DNA of 64,000 bases from UBA10449 sp005883585 (GTDB lineage Bacteria; Chloroflexota; Dormibacteria; Dormibacterales; Dormibacteraceae), in assembly GCA_005883585.1 (NCBI GenBank), contig VBFD01000128.1, positions 62,001 to 126,000 of the forward strand. The letters are read 5' to 3'. Under the pieces are notes generated by a model that made no database searches, was not told the DNA's origin, and saw only the letters and a program-made list of their open reading frames with translations. Of this stretch, positions 8,189-16,334 are shown piece after piece. Position 1 is the first letter of the stretch; every line of letters begins with the position of its first letter. A program made the translations under genes and the position numbers.

Positions 8189-10500
8189 AGGGTGAGGTCG
8201 TGCGGGCGGACGGGCACGCGCGAGAGCGCGCGGCCGCTGGCGGACCGGATCGCGGCGACGATGGCCGGCCCGGACGAGATGGCGGGCGGCTCGCCCACTC
8301 CTTTCAACCCGTAGGGCGAGTTCGGGTCGCCCAGCTCGAGGATGTCCATCCGCACCGGCGGCATGTCCAGGGTCGTCGGCAGCAGGTAGTCGGTGAACGA
8401 TGGGTTTCGAATTACGCCGCCTACAACCTGGACCTCCTCCATGACCGCGAGCCCCAGGCCTTGCGCGGCGCCGCCCTCCAGCTGGCCCTCGACCGCCTGC
8501 GGGTTGATCGCCTTGCCGACGTCCTGGGCGGTCGCCAGCTCGACGACCTTGACCAGCCCCAGCTCGGTGTCCACGTCGACGACCGCGCGGTGGGCGGCGA
8601 AGGCGTACTGCATGTGCGCGTTGGCCTGGCCGGTCTCGGGGTCGAGACGAGATGTTATCCGAGGCCGGAACTCACGGGTCTCTTCGATCGCCTCTTCGCC
8701 AAGGAGGGTCGCCAATGTGATCACGACGGCGCCGCTCTCGGAGACGATCGCGTCGTTCTCGAGCCGCCACGCAATCGATCCGCCGCCGTCACCGCGACCG
8801 AGCTCCGCCAGCTCGGATTCGGCAAGGGCGAGCACTCGCTCCCGGACCGCTTCGCATGCGGCCTTCACGGCTCCGCCGGTGATGTAAGTCTGCCGCGAGG
8901 CGGAAGACGATCCCGATGACCCGACTTGCGTGTCGGCGTTGAGGACCACCACATCGTGGACGCCTAGCTCGGTGCCCGCGATCTGTGCCTGCACGGTGAC
9001 CAGACCCTGACCAACCTCAGCAGCCGCGGTATGCACCTCGACTCGTGGCCTGCCGCCGGCCACGGAAAGCATCACGCGCGCGGTCGAGTAATCGTTGAAG
9101 CCCTCTGAGTACCCGACGTTCTTGAAGCCGACCGCGTAACCGACACCGCGGCGCACGCCCTCGCCATGGGTGGTGTTGGACACACCGCCGGGCATCAATG
9201 TCAGGTCGAGCTCGTCGGTCCGGACAGCGGGCGGCAGCGGCATCGCCGCGACCCGTCGCAGGAGCTCGGCTACCGGGACCGGGCCGTCCACAGCCTGTCC
9301 TGTGATAAGACGGCTGCCGGTCTTCATCGCATTGCGGATGCGCAACTCGACCGGATCCATCCCGAGGGCGGCGGCCAGCTTGTCCATCTGCGCCTCGTGC
9401 GCGTAGCAGTTCTGCACGGAGCCGAAACCGCGCATGGCGCCGCAAGGCGGGTTGTTCGTGTAGACGACCCAGCCGTCGATGGTGGCGCTGGGGCATTCAT
9501 ACGGGCCGACCGCGAAGCAGCATGCGTTGGATATGACCGCGGTCGAGCTGGAGGCGTAAGCCCCGCCGTCCAGCAGGATGCGCGCCTTGACGTATACGAG
9601 CGTCCCGTCCCGCGTGGCGCCGTGCTCGTATCGCATCCGCGCCGGATGCCGGTGCACATGGCCGACAAACGATTCCGCGCGCGAGTAGGCCATCTTGACG
9701 GGCCGCCGCGTTCGCATCGCCAGCATGCAAGCGTGCGCCTGCATCGAGAGGTCTTCGCGCGCACCAAACGCGCCGCCTATGCCCGCCATCGTGAGCCGGA
9801 TCTTCTCCACGGGCAGCCCAAGACAGCCCGCCAGCTGGTCGCGATCGACGTGCAGCCACTGGGTGGCGATGTAGAGATCGACGCCACCTTCGCCGTCGGG
9901 GATGGCGAGGCCAGACTCGGGGCCGAGGGGCGCCTGGTCCTGCATGCCGACCTCGTACTCGCCAGAGACGACGACGTCGGCCCGCGGGTTCTGGTCGCCT
10001 CGCCGGATCTTGACCTGGCGCGTTATGTTCCCGTCCGGGTGCAGTCGCGGAGCGCTCTGGGTGAGCGCAACCTCCGGGTCGGTCAGCGGCTCGAGCACCT
10101 CGTACTCGACATTGACTGCATGCGCCGCACGACGCGCCTGCTCGGGGTGGTCCGCCGCGACCAGCGCTACCGCCTCGCCCCAGTAGCGCGCCACATCGTC
10201 GGCGATGACGGGCTGATCGGCGATCTCGAGGCCGCAGGCGTTGCGTCCGGGCACGTCCTTATGAGTGAGAACGGCTAGCACACCGGGCATCGAGCGCGCC
10301 TCGGCCGTGTCGATGGAGAGGATGCGGGCGTAAGGATGCGGGCTGCGCGCGGTCGTGCCCCAAAGCATGCCTTCGACCTGAAGGTCTGACGAGTACGGGA
10401 AGTCCCCGCGGGTCTTGAGGGCGGCGTCCGGACGCGTCACCGCCTCGCCGACGCGCCCGCTCATCACGGCAGCCGGCACCAGCCTGGGCTTGGCGATCAT
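8185..10500 (-). CDS. pucD: Xanthine dehydrogenase, molybdenum-binding subunit (PucD type)
   Basis: This 771-residue molybdopterin subunit carries GIGGAFGAREDLSMQAH, CGAMRGFGSVQNCYAHEAQMD, a QVGSSGSSSASRQTY loop and the C-terminal GLKGVGEPP, whose Glu is the catalytic base of xanthine oxidoreductases. It would oxidise hypoxanthine and xanthine to urate. The ATG at 10500 overlaps the stop of the 2Fe-2S subunit (ATGA); a longer frame upstream is only the opposite reading of that gene. The order FAD subunit, 2Fe-2S subunit, Mo subunit matches Gram-positive puc operons. It is distinct from the Mo subunit at the left edge of the window. The partner FAD subunit is damaged. Confidence 0.93.
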   Translation of the reverse strand: MIAKPRLVPAAVMSGRVGEAVTRPDAALKTRGDFPYSSDLQVEGMLWGTTARSPHPYARILSIDTAEARSMPGVLAVLTHKDVPGRNACGLEIADQPVIADDVARYWGEAVALVAADHPEQARRAAHAVNVEYEVLEPLTDPEVALTQSAPRLHPDGNITRQVKIRRGDQNPRADVVVSGEYEVGMQDQAPLGPESGLAIPDGEGGVDLYIATQWLHVDRDQLAGCLGLPVEKIRLTMAGIGGAFGAREDLSMQAHACMLAMRTRRPVKMAYSRAESFVGHVHRHPARMRYEHGATRDGTLVYVKARILLDGGAYASSSTAVISNACCFAVGPYECPSATIDGWVVYTNNPPCGAMRGFGSVQNCYAHEAQMDKLAAALGMDPVELRIRNAMKTGSRLITGQAVDGPVPVAELLRRVAAMPLPPAVRTDELDLTLMPGGVSNTTHGEGVRRGVGYAVGFKNVGYSEGFNDYSTARVMLSVAGGRPRVEVHTAAAEVGQGLVTVQAQIAGTELGVHDVVVLNADTQVGSSGSSSASRQTYITGGAVKAACEAVRERVLALAESELAELGRGDGGGSIAWRLENDAIVSESGAVVITLATLLGEEAIEETREFRPRITSRLDPETGQANAHMQYAFAAHRAVVDVDTELGLVKVVELATAQDVGKAINPQAVEGQLEGGAAQGLGLAVMEEVQVVGGVIRNPSFTDYLLPTTLDMPPVRMDILELGDPNSPYGLKGVGEPPAISSGPAIVAAIRSASGRALSRVPVRPHDLTL

Positions 10501-10970
10501 CTCGGCGCCGCCATCCGGCCCGCCGCGAGGTGGACCGCGTCGATGATCTTGGCGTAGCCCGTGCACCGGCAGATGTTCCCGGCCAGCGCCTCTCGGATCT
10601 GCACCGTGGTCGGCTGCGGGACTCTGCGCAGGAGGTCGTGAGTGGCCACGATGAGGCCCGGAGTGCAGAAGCCGCACTGCACGGCGCCCGCCTCCACGAA
10701 CGCCTCCTGGACCGGATGCGGTGAAGAGGCCGAGCCGATCCCTTCGACGGTCATGACCTCCCGGCCTTGCGCTTGCCCCGCAAGCACGAGACACGCGCAC
10801 ACAAGCGACCCATCGAGATAAACCGAGCACGACCCGCATTCGCCCTGCTCGCAGGCGTTCTTCGAGCCGGGCAGGCCCATTCGCTCCCGCAGCACGTGCA
10901 GCAGGCTCTCTCCCGGCCACACGTCATCGGCGACGACGGCGCTTCCGTTGACTATGCAGCTGATCCTCAT
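10497..10970 (-). CDS. pucE: Xanthine dehydrogenase, 2Fe-2S subunit (PucE type)
   Basis: This 157-residue iron-sulfur subunit has two 2Fe-2S domains. The N-terminal plant-ferredoxin-like one has CEQGECGSCSVYLDG and a later Cys in LVCACLVL. The C-terminal helical one has QCGFCTPGLIV and GNICRCTGYAKI. It passes electrons from the molybdenum site to FAD. The ATG at 10970 lies in an ATGA overlap with the ancestral stop (10967-10969) of the FAD subunit. The actual FAD-subunit frame, shifted by an internal loss, now runs 44 bases further in and overlaps this gene. Confidence 0.95.
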   Translation of the reverse strand: MRISCIVNGSAVVADDVWPGESLLHVLRERMGLPGSKNACEQGECGSCSVYLDGSLVCACLVLAGQAQGREVMTVEGIGSASSPHPVQEAFVEAGAVQCGFCTPGLIVATHDLLRRVPQPTTVQIREALAGNICRCTGYAKIIDAVHLAAGRMAAPR

Positions 10971-11667
10971 GCCGCCGCCTTCCTTCGGTACTCAGCACGC
11001 CCTCCATGAAGGACTCGGCTTCGCCGGCCGTGATGGGGGTCGGAGCGGCCGACCCTATCCCCGTGCCGACCTGGCGGCGCTCCTCGTCGAGAGCGATCGC
11101 GAACGAGCACACTGCGATCACCATCGCGTTGCGCGTGCCCACCTTGGAAAACTGCTGTGGCCCCTTGGCCGGTTCGACGAGGAAGGCGGCGATCAGCTCG
11201 TCTTTGCGCATGGCGTTGCGCTTGGGCCCGATGTAGAACTCGCGCGCCGGGAGCCGCCGGCTGCCGGTCGTCGACGCCAGCTCCACAAGCGCCTCCGAAG
11301 CAAGGAGCGGCGGGTGCGCATCCCCGGCCGGTGACGCCGAGCCCAGGTTGCCTCCCACGGTGCCTCGGTTCCGGATCTGGGGGGAGCCAACCGTGCGCGA
11401 GGCCATGGCCAGGCCGGGCAACCGGTCGCTGAGCTCGTCGACGATGCGCGTGTAGGTCACCCCAGCGCCGATTCGAAGGTGCGCGTTGTCCATCCCCCAC
11501 TCGTTGAGATCGGCGATCCTCGTGAGATCGATGATGGTCGCCGGCCGCTGGCGGTCGAAGTTGATCTCCACCATCACGTCGGTGCCGCCGGCGATGGGGA
11601 GCGCCTCCGGATGAGCGGCCTTCATCGCCAGGGCTTCGGACCAGCTCGCCGGCTGCAGGAACTCCAT
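10924..11667 (-). pseudogene. pucC: Xanthine dehydrogenase FAD subunit with internal loss and frameshift
   Basis: The N-terminal 225 or so residues are a normal CoxM/PucC-type FAD subunit: PIAGGTDVMVEINF, the FAD loop TVGSPQIRNRGTVGGNLGSASPAGD, and FSKVGTRNAMVIA. After EAESFMEG near 10999 the frame turns into basic low-complexity sequence ending at 10924. In the neighbouring frame, directly after the same point, the sequence reads RAEYRRKAAA and stops at 10967. That is the usual family terminus (raSaEYRR), with a stop that forms the ATGA overlap used elsewhere in this operon. About 30 residues between the two are missing. So either the gene carries a frame-shifting deletion or the assembly does. 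The intact protein would link NAD reduction to the Mo and Fe-S subunits. Confidence 0.8.
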
Positions 11668-11672
11668 CCCGG

Positions 11673-12545
11673 CTACCAGGCGCGGCCCGGCTCCGGAGCG
11701 TCGTCTCGCATCACCGTCCCTTCGATCAGGCCGTAAGGGCGATCGGACGCATAGAAGACCTCGCTGTCGTTCTCCAGCCCAAAGGGCGAGAGATCGACGA
11801 CGAAGTGATGCTTGTTGGTAAGCGACAGGCGGATCTCCGCAACCTCGGGTCGCGCCTTCAGCGCCGCCTCGCCCATGGCATACAGCGTCTGCTGCAAAGC
11901 CAGGCTGTGCTTCAGCGCAAAGGCCTCGATCAGCGCCGAGCGCGTTTGCGCGAAGGCCGCGCCCCAGTCGACCTTCGGCGGCGCATAGCGCCAGCGTGCG
12001 ACGACCGCCGTCGCGAGCACGCGGTCTCGCGTCTCCTCGAGCGTGGTGTAACGGTCCCGCGGGTAGCCCCAGAACTCGGAGCCGGTCGACTTGAGCAGCA
12101 CGAGATCGCTGAGCCCGGACACGACCCATGCATCGTCGCCGGTGCATGTGACGGTGACCAGCCGTCTTTCGGCGCCGGCGCGCATGAATGCATGCGGGTG
12201 GGGGTCGCCGCCTGCGTTGATTCGCGCCCACGGGTATTCCTCGATGACCACTCGAGCGCGGCGCACGGCGACGAAATCGTCCACGAAATGCCGAGCCAGG
12301 CGAAGGGCAAAGTCCTCGATCTCGCCGATGGGCGCTTCTTTCGCAAACGCGAACACCGTGTTCTTCTGCGTGTCGGTCGGCACGACGTTGCTGTTGTCGC
12401 CCGCCACATGGCTGGCATCGAAGTCGCCGGCGAGCGCGATGCTGACGTTGATGTCTTTGATGTCGTGCGTCTCGCCAACCCTGGTCACGCGGACGACATG
12501 CGTCTCCGCTTTGCCGTACTGGTTGTCGCCGAGCACGATGGTCAC
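11673..12545 (-). CDS. Urate oxidase (uricase)
   Basis: This 290-residue cofactor-free uricase has the family motifs NVVPTDTQKNTVFAFAKE (catalytic Thr), LKSTGSEFWGYPRDRYTTL and NKHHFVVDL. It oxidises urate to 5-hydroxyisourate with O2 and releases H2O2. The GTG start lies two bases after the HIU hydrolase stop, and the FAD-subunit gene begins five bases after its own stop. Substrate producer (xanthine dehydrogenase) and product users (HIU hydrolase, OHCU decarboxylase) are all in the same operon. Its length is normal, with no targeting signal. Confidence 0.96.
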   Translation of the reverse strand: MTIVLGDNQYGKAETHVVRVTRVGETHDIKDINVSIALAGDFDASHVAGDNSNVVPTDTQKNTVFAFAKEAPIGEIEDFALRLARHFVDDFVAVRRARVVIEEYPWARINAGGDPHPHAFMRAGAERRLVTVTCTGDDAWVVSGLSDLVLLKSTGSEFWGYPRDRYTTLEETRDRVLATAVVARWRYAPPKVDWGAAFAQTRSALIEAFALKHSLALQQTLYAMGEAALKARPEVAEIRLSLTNKHHFVVDLSPFGLENDSEVFYASDRPYGLIEGTVMRDDAPEPGRAW

Positions 12546-12547
12546 TG

Positions 12548-12883
12548 CTACTGACCCTTATACGTCGAGTAGCCGAACGGGCTCAAAAGCAGAGGCACAT
12601 GGAGGTGGGTGTCGCCCTTCGCCGTTGCGAACACGACCGAGACCTCCGGGTAGAAGCCTTCTGTGCCGGAGGTCTTGAAATACGCGCCAGTCGCAAACTC
12701 CAACCGGTACTCGCCAACCTCCAGCGCCGTGCTCGACAGCTCCTTCACGCGGCCCTCCCTGTCGGTGACTGCACGCCCGACGACCGACCACTCTCCGCCC
12801 GGTTTGCGGCGGCTGAGCGTCACCGCCAGGCCGGCGGCCGGACGCCCCCGCGCCGTGTCCAGGACGTGCGTGGAAATGCTCAC
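12548..12883 (-). CDS. hiuH: 5-hydroxyisourate hydrolase (transthyretin-like)
   Basis: This 111-residue transthyretin-related protein has the signature start ISTHVLDTARGRPA, a middle GEYRLEFATGAYF and the C-terminal LLSPFGYSTYKG. The last matches the YRGS-like tetrapeptide region that separates these hydrolases from hormone-binding transthyretin. It hydrolyses 5-hydroxyisourate to OHCU. It is translationally coupled to the OHCU decarboxylase gene by an ATGA overlap and sits just before uricase. Expected to act as a cytoplasmic tetramer. Confidence 0.96.
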   Translation of the reverse strand: MSISTHVLDTARGRPAAGLAVTLSRRKPGGEWSVVGRAVTDREGRVKELSSTALEVGEYRLEFATGAYFKTSGTEGFYPEVSVVFATAKGDTHLHVPLLLSPFGYSTYKGQ

Positions 12884-13365
12884 TCGTTCAGCATCCGCTC
12901 GAGGCGGATCCGGGTGATCTTGCGGTGCTCGGCGGCCGCCACCTCGATCTCGGTCGCGGGGTCGTTGCTCATACGGCGCCGCAGCTCCGCGAGGATCTCG
13001 GCCGCGCTGCGTTCGGACGCCGAGATGAGGAACACATGGCCGAAGCGTGCCTCATAGTGCCGGTTCTCCTCCGTGAGTGCGCCCATGGTCGCCGGCGGCG
13101 CGCCGTGAACACCGCTCTGCTCCCGCTCGGACGAGCCCGGTGCGTGGCCGCCCTTCTCACCGATTCTCGGGTGGGCTTTGAACGCATCCAGCCAATCACT
13201 GGGCGCGAGGCGGGACCACTCCACCTCACATGCGTCCCAGAGGCGTGCGAAATTCGCATAAGGGCGTCCCGCCGCGACGCGCTCAGCCCACGACTCCGAA
13301 GCAAAGCACGAGTAGAGCCTGCGAACCGCTTCGCCAGAATCCATCTCATTGAGGCGAGCGATCAC
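12880..13365 (-). CDS. uraD: OHCU decarboxylase
   Basis: This 161-residue protein of the 2-oxo-4-hydroxy-4-carboxy-5-ureidoimidazoline decarboxylase family makes S-allantoin. Recognisable parts are AHPRIGEK (catalytic His), SSEREQSGV and YEARFGHVFLISASERSA, then EILAELRRRMSND and a helical end. ATGA overlaps join it to adenine deaminase upstream and HIU hydrolase downstream. The allantoin it produces is the substrate of the allantoinase-like enzyme encoded on the other strand, so the two convergent operons form one pathway. Confidence 0.95.
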   Translation of the reverse strand: MIARLNEMDSGEAVRRLYSCFASESWAERVAAGRPYANFARLWDACEVEWSRLAPSDWLDAFKAHPRIGEKGGHAPGSSEREQSGVHGAPPATMGALTEENRHYEARFGHVFLISASERSAAEILAELRRRMSNDPATEIEVAAAEHRKITRIRLERMLNE

Positions 13366-15056
13366 TCAAGACCCAGCGGCACCAGCTGGAATCGGGTCAC
13401 GTCGACCAGGCCGCGGTCGGTGATCTTGAGCTCGGGTATGACCGAGAGGGCGAGAAAGCTCAGGGTCATGAAAGGAGCGCTCATGGAGACGCCCATTCCC
13501 GACAGCCGGCGCTCCATCGAACGCAACCGCTCGTGTACCTCGGCGAGCGGCTGATCGCTCATCAGGCCGGCGACCGGAAGCGGCAGCTCCTCGACGACTC
13601 GACCACCATCCGCGATCACGATTCCGCCTCCTATCTCCGCCAGCCGGCACGCGCACGCGGTCATGTCTGCGTCGTCCACACCGAGCATCACAACGTTATG
13701 AGCGTCGTGTGCGACTGTCGAGGCGAACGCGCCGCGCTTGAGCCCGACGTTGGTGGCGAAGCCCAGGCCGATGCGACCGCTGGCATGATGTCGCTCGAGC
13801 ACCGCGATCTTGACCAGGTCGCGGGCGGGGTCGGCGACTATCTCATCACCGCGCACCGCCGGCTCCACCATCTCGGTTCCGGTCAACAGCTGGCCGGGAA
13901 TCACACGGATCACCCGGATGCGCTTGGGCCCGCTCGCGATACGAAAAGACGACGCGGAAACCGGGGCCAGGTGAACTGTCTGCCGCACCCATTCCGGCAC
14001 CTGGAGCTTGGTGAACCGCGGGGGCTCGCCGCGCTTCAGGACGTGCCGAGGGTTGAACGAGACCAGGTCGTCGAGGACGAGGATGTCGGCCTGGTAGCCC
14101 GGAGCGATGGCGCCGAGGTGCCAGAGCCGGTGGTAGCTCGCGGGATTGATCGTGGCCATCACGATCGCGTCTTCCGGACTGACGCCGTCCGCCACCGCGA
14201 CACGCACCATCTGGTTGATGTGACCCTCCTCGACGATGAAGCTCGGTTCGCGATCGTCCGTGCAGAACATGCATCGCTCGGTGCCGTACTTCTTGACGAG
14301 CGGAAGCAGGTCGCGCAGGTTACGCGCGATCGAAGCCTCGCGCAGCATCACCCACATCCCCAGGCGCCGTTTCTCCAAAGCCTCGTCATAGGTCGTCGAC
14401 TCGTGATCCGAGCGGATGCCCGCGGCCAGGTAGGCGTTGAGAGCCGGCCCGCGGACCCCGGGAGCGTGGCCGTCGACGTGGTCGGTGAGGCCGGTCGTGA
14501 GCTTGGCCACCTCTGCCTCGTCGCCCGCGATCACGCCGGGGAAGTTCATCATCTCGGCCACGCCGATCGTGCGATGGCGACGCAGAAGGCTCTCGATGTC
14601 TCCGGTCGTGAACGGCCGCCGAGGCGACTCGAAACGCGAGGCGGGCACGCAAGAGGACGCCATGACGTAAACGTCGAGAGGCAGGTCGGTGCAGCAGTCG
14701 AGGAGCCAGTGGATGCCGTCGGTGCCGAGCACGTTGGCGATCTCGTGAGGGTCGGCCACGACCGCCGTGGTCCCGTGGGCGAGGACGGCCCGAGCAAACT
14801 CGTCGACGGTCAGCTTCGACGACTCGATGTGCATGTGGGCGTCGATGAATCCAGGCACGAGATAGCACCCGGCGACGTCCATACGCTCGCGACCCTGGTA
14901 GCTCCCAAGCCCTACGACGTGGCCGTCCTTGATGGCGACGTCGACCTCGAGCCACTCTTTGGTGAAGACTGACAGCACCTTTCCGCCGGCCAGCACGAGG
15001 TCGGCCGGCTCATCCCCCCGCGCGACTGCCATCCAATGCGCGTCGATGAGGGTCAA
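13362..15056 (-). CDS. ade: Adenine deaminase
   Basis: This 564-residue, two-domain adenine deaminase has an amidohydrolase barrel with GFIDAHMHIESSKLT, ADPHEIANVLG and FCTDDREP. A C-terminal Ade-specific domain contains AHDAHNVVMLGVDDADM and ends in a segment with LPVAGLMSDQPL. It converts adenine to hypoxanthine, the entry point to the xanthine dehydrogenase route that follows. The chosen TTG at 15056 gives MTLIDAHWMAVARGD; an ATG at 15032 (MAVARGD) is the alternative. Either start overlaps the end of the DMT transporter gene. The dimetal site usually holds Mn or Fe. Confidence 0.94.
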   Translation of the reverse strand: MTLIDAHWMAVARGDEPADLVLAGGKVLSVFTKEWLEVDVAIKDGHVVGLGSYQGRERMDVAGCYLVPGFIDAHMHIESSKLTVDEFARAVLAHGTTAVVADPHEIANVLGTDGIHWLLDCCTDLPLDVYVMASSCVPASRFESPRRPFTTGDIESLLRRHRTIGVAEMMNFPGVIAGDEAEVAKLTTGLTDHVDGHAPGVRGPALNAYLAAGIRSDHESTTYDEALEKRRLGMWVMLREASIARNLRDLLPLVKKYGTERCMFCTDDREPSFIVEEGHINQMVRVAVADGVSPEDAIVMATINPASYHRLWHLGAIAPGYQADILVLDDLVSFNPRHVLKRGEPPRFTKLQVPEWVRQTVHLAPVSASSFRIASGPKRIRVIRVIPGQLLTGTEMVEPAVRGDEIVADPARDLVKIAVLERHHASGRIGLGFATNVGLKRGAFASTVAHDAHNVVMLGVDDADMTACACRLAEIGGGIVIADGGRVVEELPLPVAGLMSDQPLAEVHERLRSMERRLSGMGVSMSAPFMTLSFLALSVIPELKITDRGLVDVTRFQLVPLGLE

Positions 15057-15915
15057 GGATAGCGCGAGCGCGGCGGGTGGCCAGCGTCGAGCCCACCAGG
15101 ACGAGCACGAAGCCGAAGCCCATGCCGGCCGTGAAGCGCTCGTGCAGCACCGCGATTCCGGCCACCGCCGCCACCGCCGGGTTGACGTACGTGATCACCG
15201 TCGCCCGTACTGGCCCGATCTCAGCGATGAGGGCGAAGAAGAGCAGGAACGCCAGCGCCGTGCAGATGAGCGCGAGCACGCCGACCGACGCGAGCACGCC
15301 GGCGGTCGGCACGGTTCTCGGCCATTGCAAGGCCGCAACCGGCGCATACCCGACCGCGCAGATCGCGAGCGAGGCGGCGATCACGCTCACCGACGGATGG
15401 CCGGACAGGTGGCGGGCCAGGATCGCCGGCCCGACCGCGTAGCAGATCGCGACCACCGCCATCTCCATCAGCGGCAGCCAGCCCGTGGCGCGAAGGTCGA
15501 AACCGACGATCGCAGCCACACCACCGACGCCGAGCAGCAGTCCGGCCAGGTTCACGGGCCCGATCCGCTCGCGGTTGCCGAACATCGGCGCGATGAGGAC
15601 GCCGACGAGTGGCACGGCCGAGATCAACAGGCCGGCGAGGGAGCTGGATATGTGCTGTTCGGCGGTCGACAGTGAAAGCCAGGGGATGCCGATCTCGATC
15701 GCCGCGAAGATGATCAGAGGACGCCACCTGCTTGTGAGAGCGCCCATGCCGCCCCATCCCACCGCGATCGGCAGCAGCACCACGGCCGCGATTCCGGTGC
15801 GCAGGAACACGAGCGTGGCCGGTGTCAGCTCGCTCACGGCGATGCGGATGAACAGGTAAGGAATGCCCCAGACGAGGCACATCGCCGCGAAAAGGAGCAG
15901 GCCGCGGCGAGTCAT
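15010..15915 (-). CDS. EamA-type DMT superfamily transporter
   Basis: About 301 residues with ten predicted hydrophobic helices in two EamA halves. The first begins MTRRGLLLFAAMCLVWGIPYLFIR, and the second includes FFALIAEIGPVRATVITYVNPAVAA, a classic EamA segment. It likely exports or imports a small metabolite such as a purine base. The ATG at 15915 is preferred over a start 81 bases earlier because it begins directly at the first helix. It is the first gene of the purine operon and overlaps adenine deaminase by 47 bases. It is divergent from the small helical protein gene across 47 bases, so the operon promoter must lie there. Confidence 0.88.
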   Translation of the reverse strand: MTRRGLLLFAAMCLVWGIPYLFIRIAVSELTPATLVFLRTGIAAVVLLPIAVGWGGMGALTSRWRPLIIFAAIEIGIPWLSLSTAEQHISSSLAGLLISAVPLVGVLIAPMFGNRERIGPVNLAGLLLGVGGVAAIVGFDLRATGWLPLMEMAVVAICYAVGPAILARHLSGHPSVSVIAASLAICAVGYAPVAALQWPRTVPTAGVLASVGVLALICTALAFLLFFALIAEIGPVRATVITYVNPAVAAVAGIAVLHERFTAGMGFGFVLVLVGSTLATRRARAILDPHRRALDGSRAGG

Positions 15916-15962
15916 CCCGCTCGAAACCTTAAGCGATGTAACGTGGGCGGAAGGAGGTGCGC

Positions 15963-16280
15963 ATGACCACACCAAACCCTGAAGTGAAGACGGCATGGGC
16001 TCAGTTCGAAGCCGACATGAAGACTCTCCGCGATGAGCTGCGGCGGCACTACGAGCCGGCTCCGGCGGGCAACCCCGACCTTCAATCCGCGCTCAACAAG
16101 CTGGGGCAAGCCGCCGACGAAGTCTTCGAGTCGCTGGGGCGCGCAACGCGAGACCCCGAGGTTCGTGACGGGACGCGCAAGGCTGCCCGCTCGTTCGGCT
16201 CGGCGCTTGCCGAAACGTTCCGCGACATGGCCGACGAAGTGGCGGCTGCGATCCGGCGGGGTGATACCTCACACTCGTGA
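15963..16280 (+). CDS. Small helical hypothetical protein
   Basis: This 105-residue protein has no recognised domain. The ATG at 15963 has a strong AAGGAGG site five bases upstream, which favours it over the in-frame GTG at 15957. The sequence is rich in Ala, Glu, Arg and Asp and looks all-helical: AWAQFEADMKTLRDELRRHY, then NKLGQAADEVFESLGRAT and ALAETFRDMADEVAAAIRR. It has no signal or membrane segment. It lies alone between the purine operon promoter and trpB. Function unknown. Confidence 0.75.
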   Translation: MTTPNPEVKTAWAQFEADMKTLRDELRRHYEPAPAGNPDLQSALNKLGQAADEVFESLGRATRDPEVRDGTRKAARSFGSALAETFRDMADEVAAAIRRGDTSHS

Positions 16281-16334
16281 CCCTGGGGTGATCCTTCGGT
16301 GCTCGTTTCCCGACCGATTCAGGAGGCTGGAGCC

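Noticed and set aside
13533..14972. 479-codon plus-strand frame opposite adenine deaminase
   Set aside because: Composition is typical of an antisense shadow (many Arg, His, Asp). The minus strand is an unmistakable adenine deaminase.
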